Assembly: GCA_026225235.1 (NCBI GenBank)
Contig: JAMFSK010000100.1
Coordinates: forward strand, 1 to 64,000
Source: Burkholderiales bacterium
Lineage (GTDB): Bacteria > Pseudomonadota > Gammaproteobacteria > Burkholderiales > Burkholderiaceae
Length of the DNA stretch: 64,000 bases
Reading direction: 5' to 3'
Positions 7,861-18,724 of this stretch are shown here, piece after piece (positions within the stretch are counted from its first letter, which is position 1; the number at the start of each line of letters is the position of its first letter). The translations under genes and the position numbers were made by a program. Under the pieces are notes generated by a model. The model was not told the DNA's origin, made no database searches, and worked only from the letters and a program-made list of their open reading frames with translations.

Positions 7861-10800
7861 ATGACCCAGACTACGTCCGAGACCACCACACGAGACATCG
7901 TGCTGCTCACGCATGCGGACACCGATCTCGCCACGCTGCAATTCGCAGCCGAGGCGCTCGGCGACACGGAAGCCGCGGTACGCGGCGTCTCGCTTCACAC
8001 GGTCTCGCGTGCCGACCGCATGAGCGAATGGCTCGCGACGCAACTGGGCGCGAGCTGGATCGTCGTGGTGCGTCTGCTCGGCCGCGCCGACGAGGTGCCC
8101 GGGCTGACCACGCTAGCCCTGCGCGCAAGGGAAACAGGCTGCGCGCTGATGGTGCTGAGCGGGACGGGCGAGACCGACCCCGAACTCGACCGCCTCTCGA
8201 ATGTATCGACCGACGTGCTGCGCGACGCGAATGCCTACTGGCTAGCGGGGGGTGTCGACAATATCGCGCAAAGCCTGCGCTATTTGTCTGACCGGCTCTG
8301 GTTGACCGCGCTTGGCTATGAAGCGCCACGCGCTTTGCCTCAACACGGCGTCTATCGGCCGGACATGGCGCCCGAAGCCGCGCTCAAGTCGTTCAAGACC
8401 TCGCGCCGCGCCGGCGCTGCCGCGATCGGGCTGCTCTTCTATCGTGCCCATTGGACCAGCGGCAATCTCCACTTCATCGACACGCTTGTCGCTGCACTCG
8501 AGCAGCGCGGCGCCGATGTCTTGCCGGTGTTTACACATTCGCTGCGCGAGACTGAAGATGACGATTTCCCGCTTGCGCTCGGTTTGTTCGAGCAAGCGGG
8601 AGGGATCGATCTGCTGATCAACACGACGTCGTTCGCGATTGGCGACACGACGGTCGACGGTCCCGCGCGCGCCGATCACGACAACGCGAATGTGTTCGAG
8701 CGGCTTGGCGTGCCAGTGCTTCAGGCGATTACGAGCGGCATGACCCGCGAACAATGGGCTCAATCGCCGCGCGGCCTGAACCCGCTTGATACCGCGATGA
8801 ATGTCGCATTGCCTGAGTTCGATGGACGCATCATCGGCGTGCCACTGTCCTTCAAGGCAACGCCAACGAGCGGCGCGCACTCGGCCGCGGCAACGCATTA
8901 CGAGGCGGTCCCTGACCGGGTCGAGCGCATCGCTGGCCTCGCGGTGCGACTGGCGGCTTTGCGCATTCGGCCGGCGGCGGATAAGCGTATCGCCTTCGTT
9001 TTCACGAATTCGAGCGGCAAGGCGGCGCAAATCGGCAATGCGGTCGGTCTCGATGCACCGGCTTCGCTGATGACGATCCTGCGGGCGATGCAGTTGCGCG
9101 GCTATCGGATTGAAGGCCTCCCGGAAAGCAGCGATGCCTTGATGCAGAAGTTGATCGAGCACGGCAGCTACGATGAAGACTTCCTGACGGCCGAACAGAT
9201 GCGCACGGCCGCCGCACGCGTCTCTCTCGGCGACTATGTCAACTGGCTCGATGCGCTGCCCCCGGGTCCACGCAAGCGGATGCTTGAGCAGTGGGGCGAT
9301 GCGCCTGGCGCCGCGTATGCGGACGAGAACGGGGATCTGGTGATTGCCGGCCTGGCGTTCGGCAACGCGTTTGTCGCACTCCAGCCGCCGCGTGGCTATG
9401 GCATGGACCCGGATGCGATCTATCATCAGCCCGACCTGCCCCCGACGCACCACTACCATGCGTTCTATCGTTGGCTGCGTGACACATGGCAGGCGGATGC
9501 GATCGTTCACGTGGGCAAGCACGGCACGCTCGAGTGGCTGCCGGGCAAAGGGGTCGGCCTGTCGGAGGATTGTTATCCCGACGCCTTCCTCGCAGATATG
9601 CCGCTGTTCTATCCTTTCATCGTCAATGATCCGGGAGAGGGTTCTCAGGCGAAACGGCGCGGGCATGCGGTGGTGGTCGATCATTTGATGCCCCCGATGA
9701 CGACCGCTGATACCTATGGCCCGCTTGCAGAGCTGGTGCAGCTGGTTGATGAGTACTATCAGGTCGAAGCGCTCGATCCGGTCAAGCTGCCGCTGTTGCA
9801 ACAGCAGATCTGGGATCTGATTCGAAAAGCGAAGCTCGATACGGATCTGGATCTGCTGCATGCGCACCATCATCATGATGAGGAAGGGCATGCTCATGAC
9901 CACGGCGAGCATAGTCATGCGCATGCTGACGCGCATGAACACGAACACGAACATCATGATCATGACTATGCGCACGACCATCATCACGATCATGACCACG
10001 ATCACTCCGCTCATCACCCGAGCGTCGACGCCGGCATTCCCGCCGTACTCACCGACATGGCGGGCAGCGACTTCGCGCATCTGATCGAGGATCTCGACGG
10101 TTATCTCTGCGAACTCGGTGCAGCCCAGATTCGCGATGGCCTGCACACGCTAGGCGCGATTCCCGAAGGCGACGTCCTGATCGACCTGCTCGCTGCCCTG
10201 ACCCGCATTCCCAACCTCGATTCGCCGAGCCTGCCAGAATCAGTCGCGAGCGCATTCGAGTTCGACTGGAACGCGTTGCAAGCCGACAAAGGCGCGCGTC
10301 TCGACGCAGTACAGCCCGCCCTCTCGATACTCACCGGCCGGCCTCTGCACACGAACGCCGACGCGATCGATGCAATTCTCGCGCTCGCACGGAGCCTGCT
10401 CGTCGATTTCGCCTCGCAACAATTCGCGGCAGACACAATCGATACCAGCATCGCCACCATCTTGCAGCGGCCGACAACGCCGTCCTTGCAAGCCGTGTTC
10501 GCCTTCATCAGCGCGTCCCTTGTACCGAACCTGCGCAAGACGCGCGACGAAATCGATCACCTGCTCGACGGACTCGACGGCCACTACGTTCCCGCCGGCC
10601 CGAGCGGCGCGCCGACACGCGGGATGGCGCATGTACTGCCCACCGGCCGCAACTTCTATTCCGTCGACCCCCGTGCGATTCCCTCGATGGCGGCCTCGAA
10701 TATCGGCGAAGGCCTCGCCGACGAGGTCCTGCGCCGCCACCTCGATGAAAGCGGTCGCTACCCCGAGTCGATCGGCATCAGCGTCTGGGGCACCAGTGCG

Positions 10801-11856
10801 ATGCGAACCCACGGTGACGATATCGCCGAGGTGCTCGCCCTCCTCGGTGTCAAACCCGTCTGGCAGCCAGAAAGCCGCCGTGTCACGGGTTTTGCAGCGA
10901 TTCCGCTCGCACAGTTGGGCCGTCCCCGTATCGACGTAACCTTGCGCATCAGCGGCTTTTTCCGCGATGCGTTCCCGCATCTGATTGCGCTGGTCGACGA
11001 CGCGATTCGCCACGTCGCCCATCTCGACGAGCCGCCTGAGTCGAACTTCGTCCGCAAGCACTACCTCGCCGAGATCCAGGCCGATCTGCTCGCCGGGCAT
11101 CCCATCGAGGTGGCGGAACGCCAGGCGCTCTACCGGATCTTCGGTGCAAAACCGGGCAGCTACGGCGCCGGCATCTTGCCGCTGATCCAGGAGCAGAACT
11201 GGCAAACACGCGACGATTTCGCGCGCGCCTATGTCGAATGGGGCGGCTATGCGTACACGCGCGGCGAATACGGCACCAACGCCCACCACGCATTCCGCAC
11301 CCGGCTTGCGGGGGTTGAGATCGCGCTGCAAAACCAGGACAACCGCGAACACGATATCTTTGATAGCGACGACTACCTGCAATTTCACGGCGGCATGATC
11401 GCCGCCGTCCAGGGACTGACGGGTCACCGGCCGCGGCACTACTTCGGCGATACGCAAGACCCGGCAAACCCGCGGGTGCGCGACCTTAAACAGGAAGCGC
11501 TACGTGTATTCCGTGCGCGCGTGGTCAACCCGAAATGGCTCGCCAGTATCCAGAAGCACGGCTACAAGGGCGGGCTCGAACTCAATGCCACGGTCGATTA
11601 TTTGTTCGGCTACGACGCAACCGCGGGTATTCTCGACGACTGGATGTACGAGGACGTCGCGCAGGCCTATGCGCTAGATCCAGGCATCCAGCGGTTTTTG
11701 TCGCAAAGCAACCCGTGGGCCTTGCAGGCGATCACCGAGCGCTTGCTCGAAGCCGCGCAGCGCGGTATGTGGGAGCAGCCGGACGCTCAGACGCTTGGCG
11801 CGCTGAAGCAACTGCATCTCGACGGCGAAGCGCAGCTTGAAGCGCGCGGCGAATAA
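7861..11856 (+). CDS. cobN: cobaltochelatase subunit CobN with His-rich insertion
   Basis: A 1331-residue large chelatase subunit, related to BchH/ChlH, which holds the corrin ring while cobalt is inserted by an ATP-driven AAA+ motor. Conserved blocks include HVGKHGTLEWLPGKGVGLS, NDPGEGSQAKRRGHAVVVDH, GYGMDPDAIYHQPDLPPTHH and, near the C-terminus, GYKGGLELNATVDYLFGYDA. The length is normal for the family. Residues about 667-720 are an extreme His/Asp/Glu stretch, probably a cobalt-loading or storage segment (inference). It is first in the riboswitch-controlled operon; the next gene supplies the AAA+ and von Willebrand A parts. No obvious Shine-Dalgarno precedes ATG 7861, which may suit translational control. 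Confidence 0.95.
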   Translation: MTQTTSETTTRDIVLLTHADTDLATLQFAAEALGDTEAAVRGVSLHTVSRADRMSEWLATQLGASWIVVVRLLGRADEVPGLTTLALRARETGCALMVLSGTGETDPELDRLSNVSTDVLRDANAYWLAGGVDNIAQSLRYLSDRLWLTALGYEAPRALPQHGVYRPDMAPEAALKSFKTSRRAGAAAIGLLFYRAHWTSGNLHFIDTLVAALEQRGADVLPVFTHSLRETEDDDFPLALGLFEQAGGIDLLINTTSFAIGDTTVDGPARADHDNANVFERLGVPVLQAITSGMTREQWAQSPRGLNPLDTAMNVALPEFDGRIIGVPLSFKATPTSGAHSAAATHYEAVPDRVERIAGLAVRLAALRIRPAADKRIAFVFTNSSGKAAQIGNAVGLDAPASLMTILRAMQLRGYRIEGLPESSDALMQKLIEHGSYDEDFLTAEQMRTAAARVSLGDYVNWLDALPPGPRKRMLEQWGDAPGAAYADENGDLVIAGLAFGNAFVALQPPRGYGMDPDAIYHQPDLPPTHHYHAFYRWLRDTWQADAIVHVGKHGTLEWLPGKGVGLSEDCYPDAFLADMPLFYPFIVNDPGEGSQAKRRGHAVVVDHLMPPMTTADTYGPLAELVQLVDEYYQVEALDPVKLPLLQQQIWDLIRKAKLDTDLDLLHAHHHHDEEGHAHDHGEHSHAHADAHEHEHEHHDHDYAHDHHHDHDHDHSAHHPSVDAGIPAVLTDMAGSDFAHLIEDLDGYLCELGAAQIRDGLHTLGAIPEGDVLIDLLAALTRIPNLDSPSLPESVASAFEFDWNALQADKGARLDAVQPALSILTGRPLHTNADAIDAILALARSLLVDFASQQFAADTIDTSIATILQRPTTPSLQAVFAFISASLVPNLRKTRDEIDHLLDGLDGHYVPAGPSGAPTRGMAHVLPTGRNFYSVDPRAIPSMAASNIGEGLADEVLRRHLDESGRYPESIGISVWGTSAMRTHGDDIAEVLALLGVKPVWQPESRRVTGFAAIPLAQLGRPRIDVTLRISGFFRDAFPHLIALVDDAIRHVAHLDEPPESNFVRKHYLAEIQADLLAGHPIEVAERQALYRIFGAKPGSYGAGILPLIQEQNWQTRDDFARAYVEWGGYAYTRGEYGTNAHHAFRTRLAGVEIALQNQDNREHDIFDSDDYLQFHGGMIAAVQGLTGHRPRHYFGDTQDPANPRVRDLKQEALRVFRARVVNPKWLASIQKHGYKGGLELNATVDYLFGYDATAGILDDWMYEDVAQAYALDPGIQRFLSQSNPWALQAITERLLEAAQRGMWEQPDAQTLGALKQLHLDGEAQLEARGE

Positions 11857-11875
11857 AGCGGAGCCAGGCGATTCT

Positions 11876-13861
11876 ATGAACCCCATCTTCCCGTTTGCCG
11901 CGATCGTCGGGCAAGACACGCTCAAACGCGCCTTGCTGCTCTGTGCGGTCAACCCGGCTCTGAGCGGTGTCCTAATCCGCGGCGACAAAGGCACCGCGAA
12001 GAGCACCGCTGCCCGCGGACTGCGCGAGCTGCTGGTGCCGATCGAGCGCGTGCCTGGCTGCCCGTACAACTGCGCGCCCGGCGCGGCGCTGGGCCAATGC
12101 GAGGCCTGCAGTCAAATCGATGCCGACGCGGCCGCCGCGGCGGCGCTCGCCCCGGTCCCGTTCGTCAACCTGCCGCTTGGCGCGACTGAAGACCGTGTGC
12201 TCGGCAGTCTCGACATCGAACGTGTGCTCAAGGATGGCAAACGGGCGTTCCAGCCAGGCCTGCTGGCCGCTGCGCATCGCGGCATTCTCTATATCGACGA
12301 AGTCAACCTGCTGCCCGATCATCTGGTCGACTCGCTGCTCGATGTCGCCGCGATGGGTCAACATACGATCGAACGCGAAGGCCTCTCGATCAGCCATCCC
12401 GCGCGGATCACGCTGATCGGGACGATGAACGCGGAAGAAGGCGACCTTCGTCCTCAGTTGCTCGACCGCTTTGCGATGATGGTCGAAGTCGGTGCGCCCG
12501 ATGTGCCGTCGGTGCGGAGCGAAGTGGTTCGCCGGCGCCTCGCATTCGATGCGGACGCAGACGGTTTTACGGCGCGTTGGGAGACCGAGACCGAGGCTTT
12601 GCGAAAGCGCGTCCAGGAAGCGCGCGAACGCCTGCCTCACGTCGACCTGCCGGACGCCTTGCTCGATTTCGTGAGTACGCTGTGCTGCGAATTCGGGGCG
12701 ACCAGCTTGCGTGCCGACATCACACTCAACAAGGTGGCCTTGACCCATGCCGCGCTCGAAGGTCGCTCCAAGGTCGATATCGACGATATCGCCGCGGCCG
12801 CCGAACTGGTATTGCCTCACCGACGCAGGCGCAAACCGTTCGAGCAACCCGGACTCGATCGCGAACGGCTCGACGAGGCATTGGACCGCATGCGCAACTC
12901 GACGCCGCCGCCGTCCGGTTCTCCGGATGAAGCAGACCGTGGCGACGACAATGGCACGAACCACGAGGAGAACGCGACGGCCGGACAAAGCGATCACACA
13001 GAGAATGCCGCTGCTTCAGCACCTGTCACGGTGTTCGGCGCCGCGGAACCGGATACCGCTCCAATCCTGAAGATTGCAGCACGCGAAGAAGGCGGTGCCG
13101 AAGGTCGCCGCAGCGTGGCGCTCGCCGCAACGCGGGGTGCCTATACGCACGCAGTCGCTGCGACACAGCCCAGTCACTTGGCCACCGATGCGACGCTGCG
13201 TCATGCGATCCTGCGCCAACCTGGCGCCCTGCAGGTGACCCGCGACGACCTGCATGACAAGGTCATGACGGGCAAGCAGGCGCATCTGATTCTCCTGATC
13301 GTCGACGCGTCGGGCTCAATGGCGGCACGCCGCCGGATGGAAGCCGTCAAGGGCTGTGTCCTCGGCCTGCTCGAAGACGCCTATCGACGTCGAGATGAAG
13401 TCGGCGTCATTGCGTTTCGCGGCGAAAGCGCCGAGCTTGTGCTGCCCCCCACGCGCAATGTCGAACTCGCACAGCGCGCGCTCCAGGGCCTCCCGACCGG
13501 CGGCCGGACGCCACTCGCGCAAGCACTCGAACTCGGCGCGCAAGTCCTGATGCGCCAAGCTGCTGCGCGTGCCGCCTCCGACACGCAGCTCAGGCCGCTG
13601 CTCGTGCTGATCACCGACGGCCGTGCCAATGTCCCGTTCGCCGATGGCGCTCCCGACAGCGACCCGTGGCAAAGCACACTCAAGTTTGCGACGCAGCTCG
13701 CCGATACGCGTGTCAGCGCGCTGGTGCTCGACACAGAACAAGGCCTGATCCGCTTCGAACGCGCGAAGGCGCTCGCCGAAGCCCTGCAGGCCGAATACCG
13801 CCGGCTCGACGACTGGTCGGCCGACACCCTCGCCATTACGATCCGGGAGCGGCTCGCATGA
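11876..13861 (+). CDS. fused AAA+ / VWA chelatase motor (ChlI-ChlD type)
   Basis: A 661-residue protein combining the two small subunits of magnesium-chelatase-like enzymes. The N-terminal AAA+ domain has Walker [10 protein letters not shown] (residues 36-44), Walker [12 protein letters not shown] and sensor [18 protein letters not shown] proline- and acid-rich linker at about residues 340-400 leads to a von Willebrand A domain with an intact [16 protein letters not shown], and later TDGRANVP. In genomes without CobS/CobT this fusion is thought to power CobN; its position 19 bases after cobN supports that. Start at ATG 11876 ([13 protein letters not shown]), because family members begin at this point and an upstream Met would overlap cobN. 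CobS/CobT genes are absent from the window. Confidence 0.92.
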   Translation: MNPIFPFAAIVGQDTLKRALLLCAVNPALSGVLIRGDKGTAKSTAARGLRELLVPIERVPGCPYNCAPGAALGQCEACSQIDADAAAAAALAPVPFVNLPLGATEDRVLGSLDIERVLKDGKRAFQPGLLAAAHRGILYIDEVNLLPDHLVDSLLDVAAMGQHTIEREGLSISHPARITLIGTMNAEEGDLRPQLLDRFAMMVEVGAPDVPSVRSEVVRRRLAFDADADGFTARWETETEALRKRVQEARERLPHVDLPDALLDFVSTLCCEFGATSLRADITLNKVALTHAALEGRSKVDIDDIAAAAELVLPHRRRRKPFEQPGLDRERLDEALDRMRNSTPPPSGSPDEADRGDDNGTNHEENATAGQSDHTENAAASAPVTVFGAAEPDTAPILKIAAREEGGAEGRRSVALAATRGAYTHAVAATQPSHLATDATLRHAILRQPGALQVTRDDLHDKVMTGKQAHLILLIVDASGSMAARRRMEAVKGCVLGLLEDAYRRRDEVGVIAFRGESAELVLPPTRNVELAQRALQGLPTGGRTPLAQALELGAQVLMRQAAARAASDTQLRPLLVLITDGRANVPFADGAPDSDPWQSTLKFATQLADTRVSALVLDTEQGLIRFERAKALAEALQAEYRRLDDWSADTLAITIRERLA

Positions 13862-13898
13862 ACTACCGAAGCCGCCCCCTTGCTTTCCAGGACTTGCC

Positions 13899-14636
13899 AT
13901 GATTATCTGCACCGGCGTCGGCCCGGGTCACCTCGATTTCGTCACACGCGGCGCAGCCGAGCATATTGCGAACGCCAATGTCGTAGCCGGCTTCGACGCT
14001 GTCGTCGATGTCGTGCGCCCGCTGATCCCCGCGTCTGCCCAGATCGTCACGATGGGCTACCGCGATCAGGTCGCGCAGCTCGATGTGGTCGCCCAGCTTC
14101 ATCATGCTGGCAAACGCTGTGTGGTCGTCTTTATGGGAGATATCCATTTCAGCGGCTTCCAGTTTCTCGAACGCGTCGAACGCGCCTGCGGACACGCCGT
14201 CGAAGCGATGCCCGGGATCTCGTCGGCGCAGGTCATGGCCTCGCGTGGGAAGGTCTGTTTCGACGAAACGACCTTCGTGACGTTCCACCGGCGCGGCAAT
14301 CTTGAGCCCTTCAAACGCCATCTGGTCCATGTGCTCGAAGACGCACGCAACGCGATCGTGATTCCACGGCCGTGGGACTTCATGCCGAAAGATATCGCGG
14401 CGTGGCTGCTCGCCCAGGGCATTGCGGGGGATCACCCCGTCGAAGTCTGGGAGAACCTCACGCGCGGCGACGCTGAGTGGCGCGGCACCCTTGCAGAGTG
14501 CACACGCGAGTTCACCGATATGAGCATCATGCTGATCCGTACACACACACCGATGGCGAGTCAGATCGAGCCGCCGCCAGCCGTGGCAACGACAACGGCA
14601 ACAACCACCGCGGCGAGCCCCAAGGCGGCATCATGA
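13899..14636 (+). CDS. cbiE: precorrin-6Y / cobalt-precorrin-7 C5-methyltransferase (CbiE)
   Basis: A 245-residue SAM-dependent tetrapyrrole methylase of the CbiE type, adding the C5 methyl of the corrin ring. The opening [15 protein letters not shown] is the SAM-binding glycine loop. [16 protein letters not shown] and [16 protein letters not shown] are the second and third conserved blocks, and [16 protein letters not shown] is typical of CbiE. In many bacteria CbiE is fused to CbiT (as CobL), which does the C15 methylation and decarboxylation. Here the chain ends in a Thr/Ala-rich tail and no CbiT domain is present. The stop overlaps the start of cbiX-cbiC by four bases, implying translational coupling. 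Confidence 0.82.
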   Translation: MIICTGVGPGHLDFVTRGAAEHIANANVVAGFDAVVDVVRPLIPASAQIVTMGYRDQVAQLDVVAQLHHAGKRCVVVFMGDIHFSGFQFLERVERACGHAVEAMPGISSAQVMASRGKVCFDETTFVTFHRRGNLEPFKRHLVHVLEDARNAIVIPRPWDFMPKDIAAWLLAQGIAGDHPVEVWENLTRGDAEWRGTLAECTREFTDMSIMLIRTHTPMASQIEPPPAVATTTATTTAASPKAAS

Positions 14637-16375
14637 ATGCCGCCGTACCCGCGCATGCCCCCGCTGGTACCGCGCCCGCTGACGATTACGCGATCGTACT
14701 GGCTGGCCACGGCAGCCGCGACCCGGACGGTGTGCGCGAATTCGAAGCCCTGGTCGAATTGATCCGCTTGCGAGCCCCCGCGCGTATCGTGCAGCACGGA
14801 TACCTCGAATTCGCTTCGCCGACGATCGACGTGGCCGTCAAGCAAGCCATCGATGCCGGCGCGCGTCATGTAGTGATGGTTCCGGGTGTCCTGCTTGCGG
14901 CGACGCACGCGAAGAACGATATGCCGAGCGAACTGCTCGCCTTGCAGCGGCAATTCACGAACACGCGTTTTTCATTTGGGGCGGCGCTCGATCTGCATCC
15001 GCAACTGCTACAGTTGTGTGCACAGCGCATCATCGAGGCCGAAGGCGCGGCTCATTCGAGGACCGGAGAAACTGTGCCTCGCAGCGAGGCCTGCCTCGTC
15101 GTGGTGGGTCGTGGTACATCGGACCCCGACGCGAACTCGGAGATTTCGAAACTCACCCGCATGCTCGAAGAAGGCCTTGGCTTCGGCACGTCGCTCACCT
15201 GCTATGCCGGTACGGCCAAGCCCCGGGTCGCAGACGGCCTGCAAGCCGCCGCCCGGCTCGGCTACCGGCGCATCGTCGTGCTGCCCTACTTCCTGTTCGA
15301 CGGGATTCTCGTCAAGCGCATCTATGCAGCGGCCGATGAACTGCGTGCGCGGCATCCGGAACTCGACATTCTGAGTGCATCGTATCTCGGCCCACATCAG
15401 CATCTCGCCGAGGTGTTCATCGAACGCGCGGCGGAAGGCGCCGAAGGTCGCGCGGCAATGAACTGTGCGCTGTGCAAGTACCGCGTGCAGATCGTCGGTT
15501 TTGAACAGCAGGTCGGCACACCGCAACGCGCTCACCATCTGAAGGTTCGAGGTCTGTCCGAACGCGGTAGCGAGCCAGCAGGCCAGGCAGATGCGACGAG
15601 TCTCGCGGTGACGGTGACGGCCATGGGTGCGCTCGCGTCCTCCGCCGAATTCAAACCGTATGTCCCCCATCCGATCGAAGCCGAGAGCATGCGAATCATC
15701 GGCGAAGGACGCGATTGGTCGATGTTTTCGGCAAGCGATATGCGCGTGCTTCAACGCCTCGTTCATACAAGCGGCGACTTCGATATCGTCGACGATATCT
15801 TTATCTCAGCAGGGGCGTCCGACATCGGGCTGCGCGCGCTGTTGAGATGCAGACGTGTAGTCACCGATGTGACGATGGTTCAAGCGGGACTCAAGCAGGC
15901 CGTGCTCGACCAACTCGAAGTCGAGACATGGTGCGGCGTGCACGACGATGCGACGCGCGTGCTTGCCGAGACGCACGGTCTCACGCGTTCGGCTGCCGGC
16001 ATCCGGCGTGCGTGGGAAATGTTCGGCAATGATGTGGTCGTAGCGATCGGCGATGCGCCGACCGCCGTCATGGAGACTGTGCGCCTGATCGAGCAGCATG
16101 GCTGGCGGCCGCAACTCGTGATCGGCTTGCCGGTCGGTTTCGTCGGCACGCGCGAATGCAAGGCCGCGCTGCGCGAGACCATGCAGGTGCCGCGCATCAC
16201 TAACACCGGAACGCGCGGAGGCTCGCCGTGGGCCGCAACGGTCGTCAATGCGTTGATGATCGGCGCGATCGATTCGATGGCCGAGAATGCGCGCGCCGGA
16301 CAAACGACTGAAGACAGCGCTGAACGACAGAGCAATGCATCTCTAGGCGCGCGTACCCCGGGAGCCGATGCATGA
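14633..16375 (+). CDS. CbiX-CbiC fusion: sirohydrochlorin cobaltochelatase and precorrin-8X methylmutase
   Basis: A 580-residue bifunctional protein. Residues about 15-145 form a first CbiX domain with the metal-ligating His in [12 protein letters not shown]. Residues about 155-280 form a second, where the equivalent position reads [11 protein letters not shown], so the His is replaced by Arg and only the first half may bind metal this way. [19 protein letters not shown] stretch with CxxCKYR at about 281-300 may carry a metal site. From about 335 the CbiC/CobH methylmutase begins, with [16 protein letters not shown] holding the catalytic His and [15 protein letters not shown] near the end. 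CbiX inserts cobalt early (anaerobic-type route). Start chosen by the ATGA overlap with cbiE. Confidence 0.92.
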   Translation: MNAAVPAHAPAGTAPADDYAIVLAGHGSRDPDGVREFEALVELIRLRAPARIVQHGYLEFASPTIDVAVKQAIDAGARHVVMVPGVLLAATHAKNDMPSELLALQRQFTNTRFSFGAALDLHPQLLQLCAQRIIEAEGAAHSRTGETVPRSEACLVVVGRGTSDPDANSEISKLTRMLEEGLGFGTSLTCYAGTAKPRVADGLQAAARLGYRRIVVLPYFLFDGILVKRIYAAADELRARHPELDILSASYLGPHQHLAEVFIERAAEGAEGRAAMNCALCKYRVQIVGFEQQVGTPQRAHHLKVRGLSERGSEPAGQADATSLAVTVTAMGALASSAEFKPYVPHPIEAESMRIIGEGRDWSMFSASDMRVLQRLVHTSGDFDIVDDIFISAGASDIGLRALLRCRRVVTDVTMVQAGLKQAVLDQLEVETWCGVHDDATRVLAETHGLTRSAAGIRRAWEMFGNDVVVAIGDAPTAVMETVRLIEQHGWRPQLVIGLPVGFVGTRECKAALRETMQVPRITNTGTRGGSPWAATVVNALMIGAIDSMAENARAGQTTEDSAERQSNASLGARTPGADA

Positions 16376-17121
16376 CAGCCATGGGACAGTTTTTCGGCAT
16401 TGGCGTTGGCCCTGGCAATAGCGGCCTGATCCCGGTCGCGGCCGTCGCCGCGCTGCGCACCGCCGACCTGATCTACGTGCCGCGCGCAACGACAATGAGC
16501 GATTCGGTCGCACGCCAGAGCCTTGGCGACCTCGATCTGCCGGCTGCGCGTTTTCGCGAGGTCAGCTTCCAAATGGACCCGGACCGCTCCGTCCTCTCAG
16601 AACACTATGCCGAGCTCGCCGAGACGATTGCCGTGGAGTTGCGCGCGGGTCGTACTGTCGCCTACCTGACGATCGGCGATACCCTGACCTACTCGACCTA
16701 CGGCTATCTGCTCGCTGCCCTGCGCGATCTTGAACCGGGCTTGCGGCACCAGACCTTCCCAGGCGTCACGAGCTTTGCGGCGACGGCGGCGGCGCTGTCA
16801 TGGCCGCTCGGCGAGGGCAAGGAACGCATTTTGCTCCTACCCTGCCCCGATGACATCGGGGCGTTGCGCGAGGATATTGAAACGCATGACGTCGTCGTGC
16901 TCCTAAAGATCGGCAAACGCCTGCCCCAGGTCCTCGACCTGCTGATCGAACTCGATCTGCTCGGCCAGTGTGCGTTCGGACACCGGGTCGGGTTGCCCGA
17001 TCAGCAACTCTATCCCGACCTCAGTGCCGCGCGTCCCGCAGACGCGACAGGCTATCTGTCGACCCTGCTGATTCGCCGGCACCCGCGCGAGCAACGGCAT
17101 CCGAAGCTAAAGGCCCGCTGA
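16372..17121 (+). CDS. cobI: precorrin-2 C20-methyltransferase
   Basis: A 249-residue SAM-dependent methylase (CobI/CbiL family) that adds the C20 methyl to precorrin-2 or its cobalt form. Blocks: [16 protein letters not shown] near the N-terminus, [17 protein letters not shown] in the middle, and [22 protein letters not shown] (the SAM-binding region) followed by [16 protein letters not shown]. These separate it from the other corrin methylases. It overlaps the preceding gene by ATGA and the next by TGATG. Whether it acts on metal-free or cobalt substrate (CobI or CbiL) cannot be told from sequence. Confidence 0.9.
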   Translation: MTAMGQFFGIGVGPGNSGLIPVAAVAALRTADLIYVPRATTMSDSVARQSLGDLDLPAARFREVSFQMDPDRSVLSEHYAELAETIAVELRAGRTVAYLTIGDTLTYSTYGYLLAALRDLEPGLRHQTFPGVTSFAATAAALSWPLGEGKERILLLPCPDDIGALREDIETHDVVVLLKIGKRLPQVLDLLIELDLLGQCAFGHRVGLPDQQLYPDLSAARPADATGYLSTLLIRRHPREQRHPKLKAR

Positions 17122-17900
17122 TGAAAGTCTATTTTATTGGCGCCGGACCGGGCGCCGCCGACCTGATCACCGTGCGTGCCGCGCGGATCCTCAATGTGTC
17201 GAAGATGGTGCTCTATGCGGGGTCGCTGGTGCCCGTCGAAGTCCTCGAACATTGTCACGCCGAGGCGGAGGTCTTCGACACCGCGACGCTCAACCTTGAA
17301 CAGCAGGTGGCCTGCTACAAACGCGCGCTCGAACAGGATATCGACGTCGCGCGGCTGCATTCGGGCGACCCGTCGATCTATGGGGCGACCGCCGAGCAGA
17401 TGCGGCGGCTCGAACAACTTGGCATCGACTACGAAATCGTGCCCGGCGTCTCGTCGTTCAGCGCTGCTGCGGCAACGCTCGGTGTCGAGCTCACACGACC
17501 TGAAGTCTCGCAGTCCGTCGTGCTCACGCGGGTATCGGGCCGGGCGTCCGCAGTGCCCGAACTCGAGTCGATCGAGCAATGGGCCCGGCATCGCGCGAGC
17601 ATGTGCATCTTCCTGTCCGGGCCGCACCTGAAGAAAATCGTGGCCGACCTGCTGCTTCACTACCCGCCCGAGACCCCCGTGGCGCTGGTCCATCGTGCCA
17701 GCTGGAAAGACGAGCGTTCACATCGGAGCACGCTGGGCAAGATCGTCTCCGAGGTCAAGGTCAAGGAATGGCAACTGACGACGTTGCTGTTAGTCGGGGA
17801 CGCGCTGGCCAAGGCCGAGGGGGTTGAATCGAGTCTCTATGCGGCAACCTTTACCCACCGATTCCGGCGCGCCAGTGTGCGCAAGCGGCGCGCTGCATGA
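17121..17900 (+). CDS. cobM: precorrin-4 C11-methyltransferase
   Basis: A 259-residue methylase of the CobM/CbiF family acting at C11. KVYFIGAGPGAADLITVRA is the N-terminal SAM loop; LYAGSLVPVEVLEHC, RLHSGDPSIYGATAEQMRRL and EIVPGVSSFSAAAATLGVELT are the classic CobM blocks. The C-terminal half contains IFLSGPHLKKIV and VALVHRASWKDE. ATG 17121 is favoured over upstream codons because of the TGATG overlap with cobI and the immediate start of the conserved sequence. A basic C-terminal tail (HRFRRASVRKRRAA) extends slightly beyond most family members. Confidence 0.94.
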   Translation: MKVYFIGAGPGAADLITVRAARILNVSKMVLYAGSLVPVEVLEHCHAEAEVFDTATLNLEQQVACYKRALEQDIDVARLHSGDPSIYGATAEQMRRLEQLGIDYEIVPGVSSFSAAAATLGVELTRPEVSQSVVLTRVSGRASAVPELESIEQWARHRASMCIFLSGPHLKKIVADLLLHYPPETPVALVHRASWKDERSHRSTLGKIVSEVKVKEWQLTTLLLVGDALAKAEGVESSLYAATFTHRFRRASVRKRRAA

Positions 17901-18724
17901 CGGATCCGACCAGCGCCTCCTCCGCGGCACACGCGTCGCTCGCGACGTCTCTGGCTGACCCCTCGATCGCGATCTGGCTGGTTCGCGAACAGGCGCTTCC
18001 GCTCGGCGAACGCTTGCAGGCGGGCCTGAGTGCGCGGCTCGTGATGCCGTGGCGCGAAGCAGACACCGCACTCAGTCAGCGCGAACGCTTCCGGGCGGCG
18101 TTTGGTTCAGCCGGCCAATGGGTGCTGGTCATGGCCTCGGGGATCGCCGTGCGCCTGCTCGACGGCTTGCCACAAAACAAGCATACCGACCCCGCTGTGG
18201 TCGTGATCGATGAAGCGGCGCGCTTTGCCGTGTCTCTGCTGGCTGGCCACGAGGGCGGCGCCAACGCGCTTGCCTACCGTGTCGCCCGCCTCACCGGCGC
18301 CGTGCCGGTCATCACGACTGCGACAGAAGCCCTCAAGACGCTGACGATCGGTGTCGGCTGCCGGCGCGGCGCCAGGGTCGAACAGATCGAGGCAGCGGTG
18401 CGCCTCGCACTGGGCGAGCGCGGCATCGGCGGCGTGCGTGAAGTGGCGACGGTCGACCTCAAGGCCAACGAGCCGGGCATCCTCGCATTCTGTGAACGCC
18501 ATGCGCTGCCATTACGCGTGTTCTCGCATGAGCAAATCGCCGCGCGACCGTGGACCGACCGCCCTTCCGCGTGGGTCCGCGACAATGTCGGCCTCGAAGG
18601 CGTGTGTGAACCGTGTGCGCTGCTGGCCTCGATTCGCGGCACGCTGCTTGTCAAAAAAACTCCCCTCGACGGCGTCGCCATTGCGATCGCCGATGACTCA
18701 CCTGAATGGATTGACCTCGAATGA
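17897..18724 (+). CDS. cbiG: cobalt-precorrin-5A hydrolase CbiG
   Basis: A 275-residue CbiG, which opens the delta-lactone of cobalt-precorrin-5A and releases acetaldehyde during ring contraction in the anaerobic-type pathway. The N-terminal domain has MASGIAVRLLDGLPQNKHTD and VSLLAGHEGGANALAYRVA. The C-terminal CobE/GbiG domain has LTIGVGCRRGARVEQIEAAV, VDLKANEPGILAFCE and GVCEPCALLAS. Presence of CbiG argues for the cobalt-early route, together with CbiX. ATGA overlaps occur at both ends. An N-terminal Ala/Ser-rich extension of about 20 residues precedes the conserved part and could mean a later start. Confidence 0.92.
   Translation: MTDPTSASSAAHASLATSLADPSIAIWLVREQALPLGERLQAGLSARLVMPWREADTALSQRERFRAAFGSAGQWVLVMASGIAVRLLDGLPQNKHTDPAVVVIDEAARFAVSLLAGHEGGANALAYRVARLTGAVPVITTATEALKTLTIGVGCRRGARVEQIEAAVRLALGERGIGGVREVATVDLKANEPGILAFCERHALPLRVFSHEQIAARPWTDRPSAWVRDNVGLEGVCEPCALLASIRGTLLVKKTPLDGVAIAIADDSPEWIDLE

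Noticed and set aside
8242..10146. Long open frame on the minus strand within cobN
   Set aside because: Opposite-strand shadow of cobN; the apparent Met/Val-rich run merely mirrors the His-rich insertion.
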